DNA of 5,346 nt. Origin: an uncultured Sphingosinicella sp. Lineage in GTDB: Bacteria; Pseudomonadota; Alphaproteobacteria; Sphingomonadales; Sphingomonadaceae. This document shows, piece after piece, positions 5,295 through 5,346 of this stretch. A program made the position numbers and the translations under genes. The DNA lies in NCBI GenBank assembly GCA_946886275.1, contig CAMPIH010000150.1, positions 1 through 5,346 on the forward strand. The letters run 5' to 3'. The notes below the pieces were generated by a model. That model was given only the letters and a program-made list of their open reading frames with translations. It made no database searches and was not told the origin of the DNA. Within the stretch, counting starts at the first letter, position 1. Each line of letters opens with the position of its first letter.

Positions 5295-5346
5295 GGAGCG
5301 GTGGCCGAGTGGTCGAAGGCGCTCGCCTGGAAAGTGAGTATACGGC
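5295..5346 (+). tRNA. tRNA-Ser, anticodon GGA (partial, 3' end beyond window)
   Basis: The 5' acceptor strand GGAGCGG (5295-5301) is followed by TG and a D-arm with stem GCC (5304-5306) and GGC (5318-5320). The anticodon stem CTCGC (5322-5326) pairs with GTGAG (5334-5338) with one G-T wobble, around the loop CTGGAAA. The anticodon is GGA (5329-5331), which reads the serine codons UCC and UCU. The TATACGGC that follows is the start of the long variable arm expected of a class II tRNA. The rest of the variable arm, the T-arm and the 3' acceptor strand are outside the window, so the acceptor pairing cannot be checked. Confidence 0.93.

Noticed and set aside
1..5346. Mobile elements, CRISPR arrays, integrases or foreign islands
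   Set aside because: No transposase, spaced repeats or long terminal repeats were seen, and composition looks uniform across all genes.

Overview
The window is about 5.3 kb of dense, very GC-rich chromosomal DNA. It looks like an alphaproteobacterium of the order Sphingomonadales. This rests on the run of cytochrome oxidase subunit III, DUF983, SURF1 and an M16 peptidase, on the typical sequence of the DUF983 and zincin-like proteins, on high GC at third codon positions, and on promoter-like boxes close to the alphaproteobacterial CTTGAC-N17-CTATAT pattern. The assignment comes from recalled family knowledge, not from a search.

Left block, + strand, 1-3272. The window opens in the last 37 codons of cytochrome c oxidase subunit III (ctaE/coxC). 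A DUF983 zinc-ribbon membrane protein follows, then SURF1, a heme a / cytochrome oxidase assembly factor that overlaps DUF983 by 4 bp (ATGA). Next come an M16 zinc peptidase of the mitochondrial-processing-peptidase type and a class I SAM-dependent methyltransferase. Gaps are -4 to about 34 bp, so this is probably one transcription unit.

Middle block, - strand, 4881-3279. Read right to left, it holds a small zincin-like metallopeptidase, ccmA (ABC ATPase of the cytochrome c maturation heme exporter) and ccmB (its permease). They are joined by two 4-bp stop/start overlaps (GTGA and ATGA), which suggests translational coupling. ccmB converges on the methyltransferase with only 6 bp between the stop codons. 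Those two stops form the inner ends of a perfect 7-bp inverted repeat.

Right block, + strand, 4923-5346. A pterin-4a-carbinolamine dehydratase gene (phhB) is transcribed divergently from the metallopeptidase. The two probable promoters overlap at their -10 boxes. A 78-bp spacer with a plausible promoter then leads to a tRNA-Ser(GGA) gene cut off by the window end.

Common theme: several genes serve respiratory heme proteins. SURF1 acts in heme a insertion, oxidase subunit III is structural, and CcmAB acts in heme handling for c-type cytochromes. No mobile element, CRISPR array or clearly foreign segment is visible. I found no undescribed multi-gene system that I could defend. The points worth a second look are small-scale: the stop-codon hairpin, the shared -10 divergent promoter with a possibly leaderless peptidase mRNA, the metallopeptidase coupled to ccmAB, and a hairpin just before the DUF983 start.
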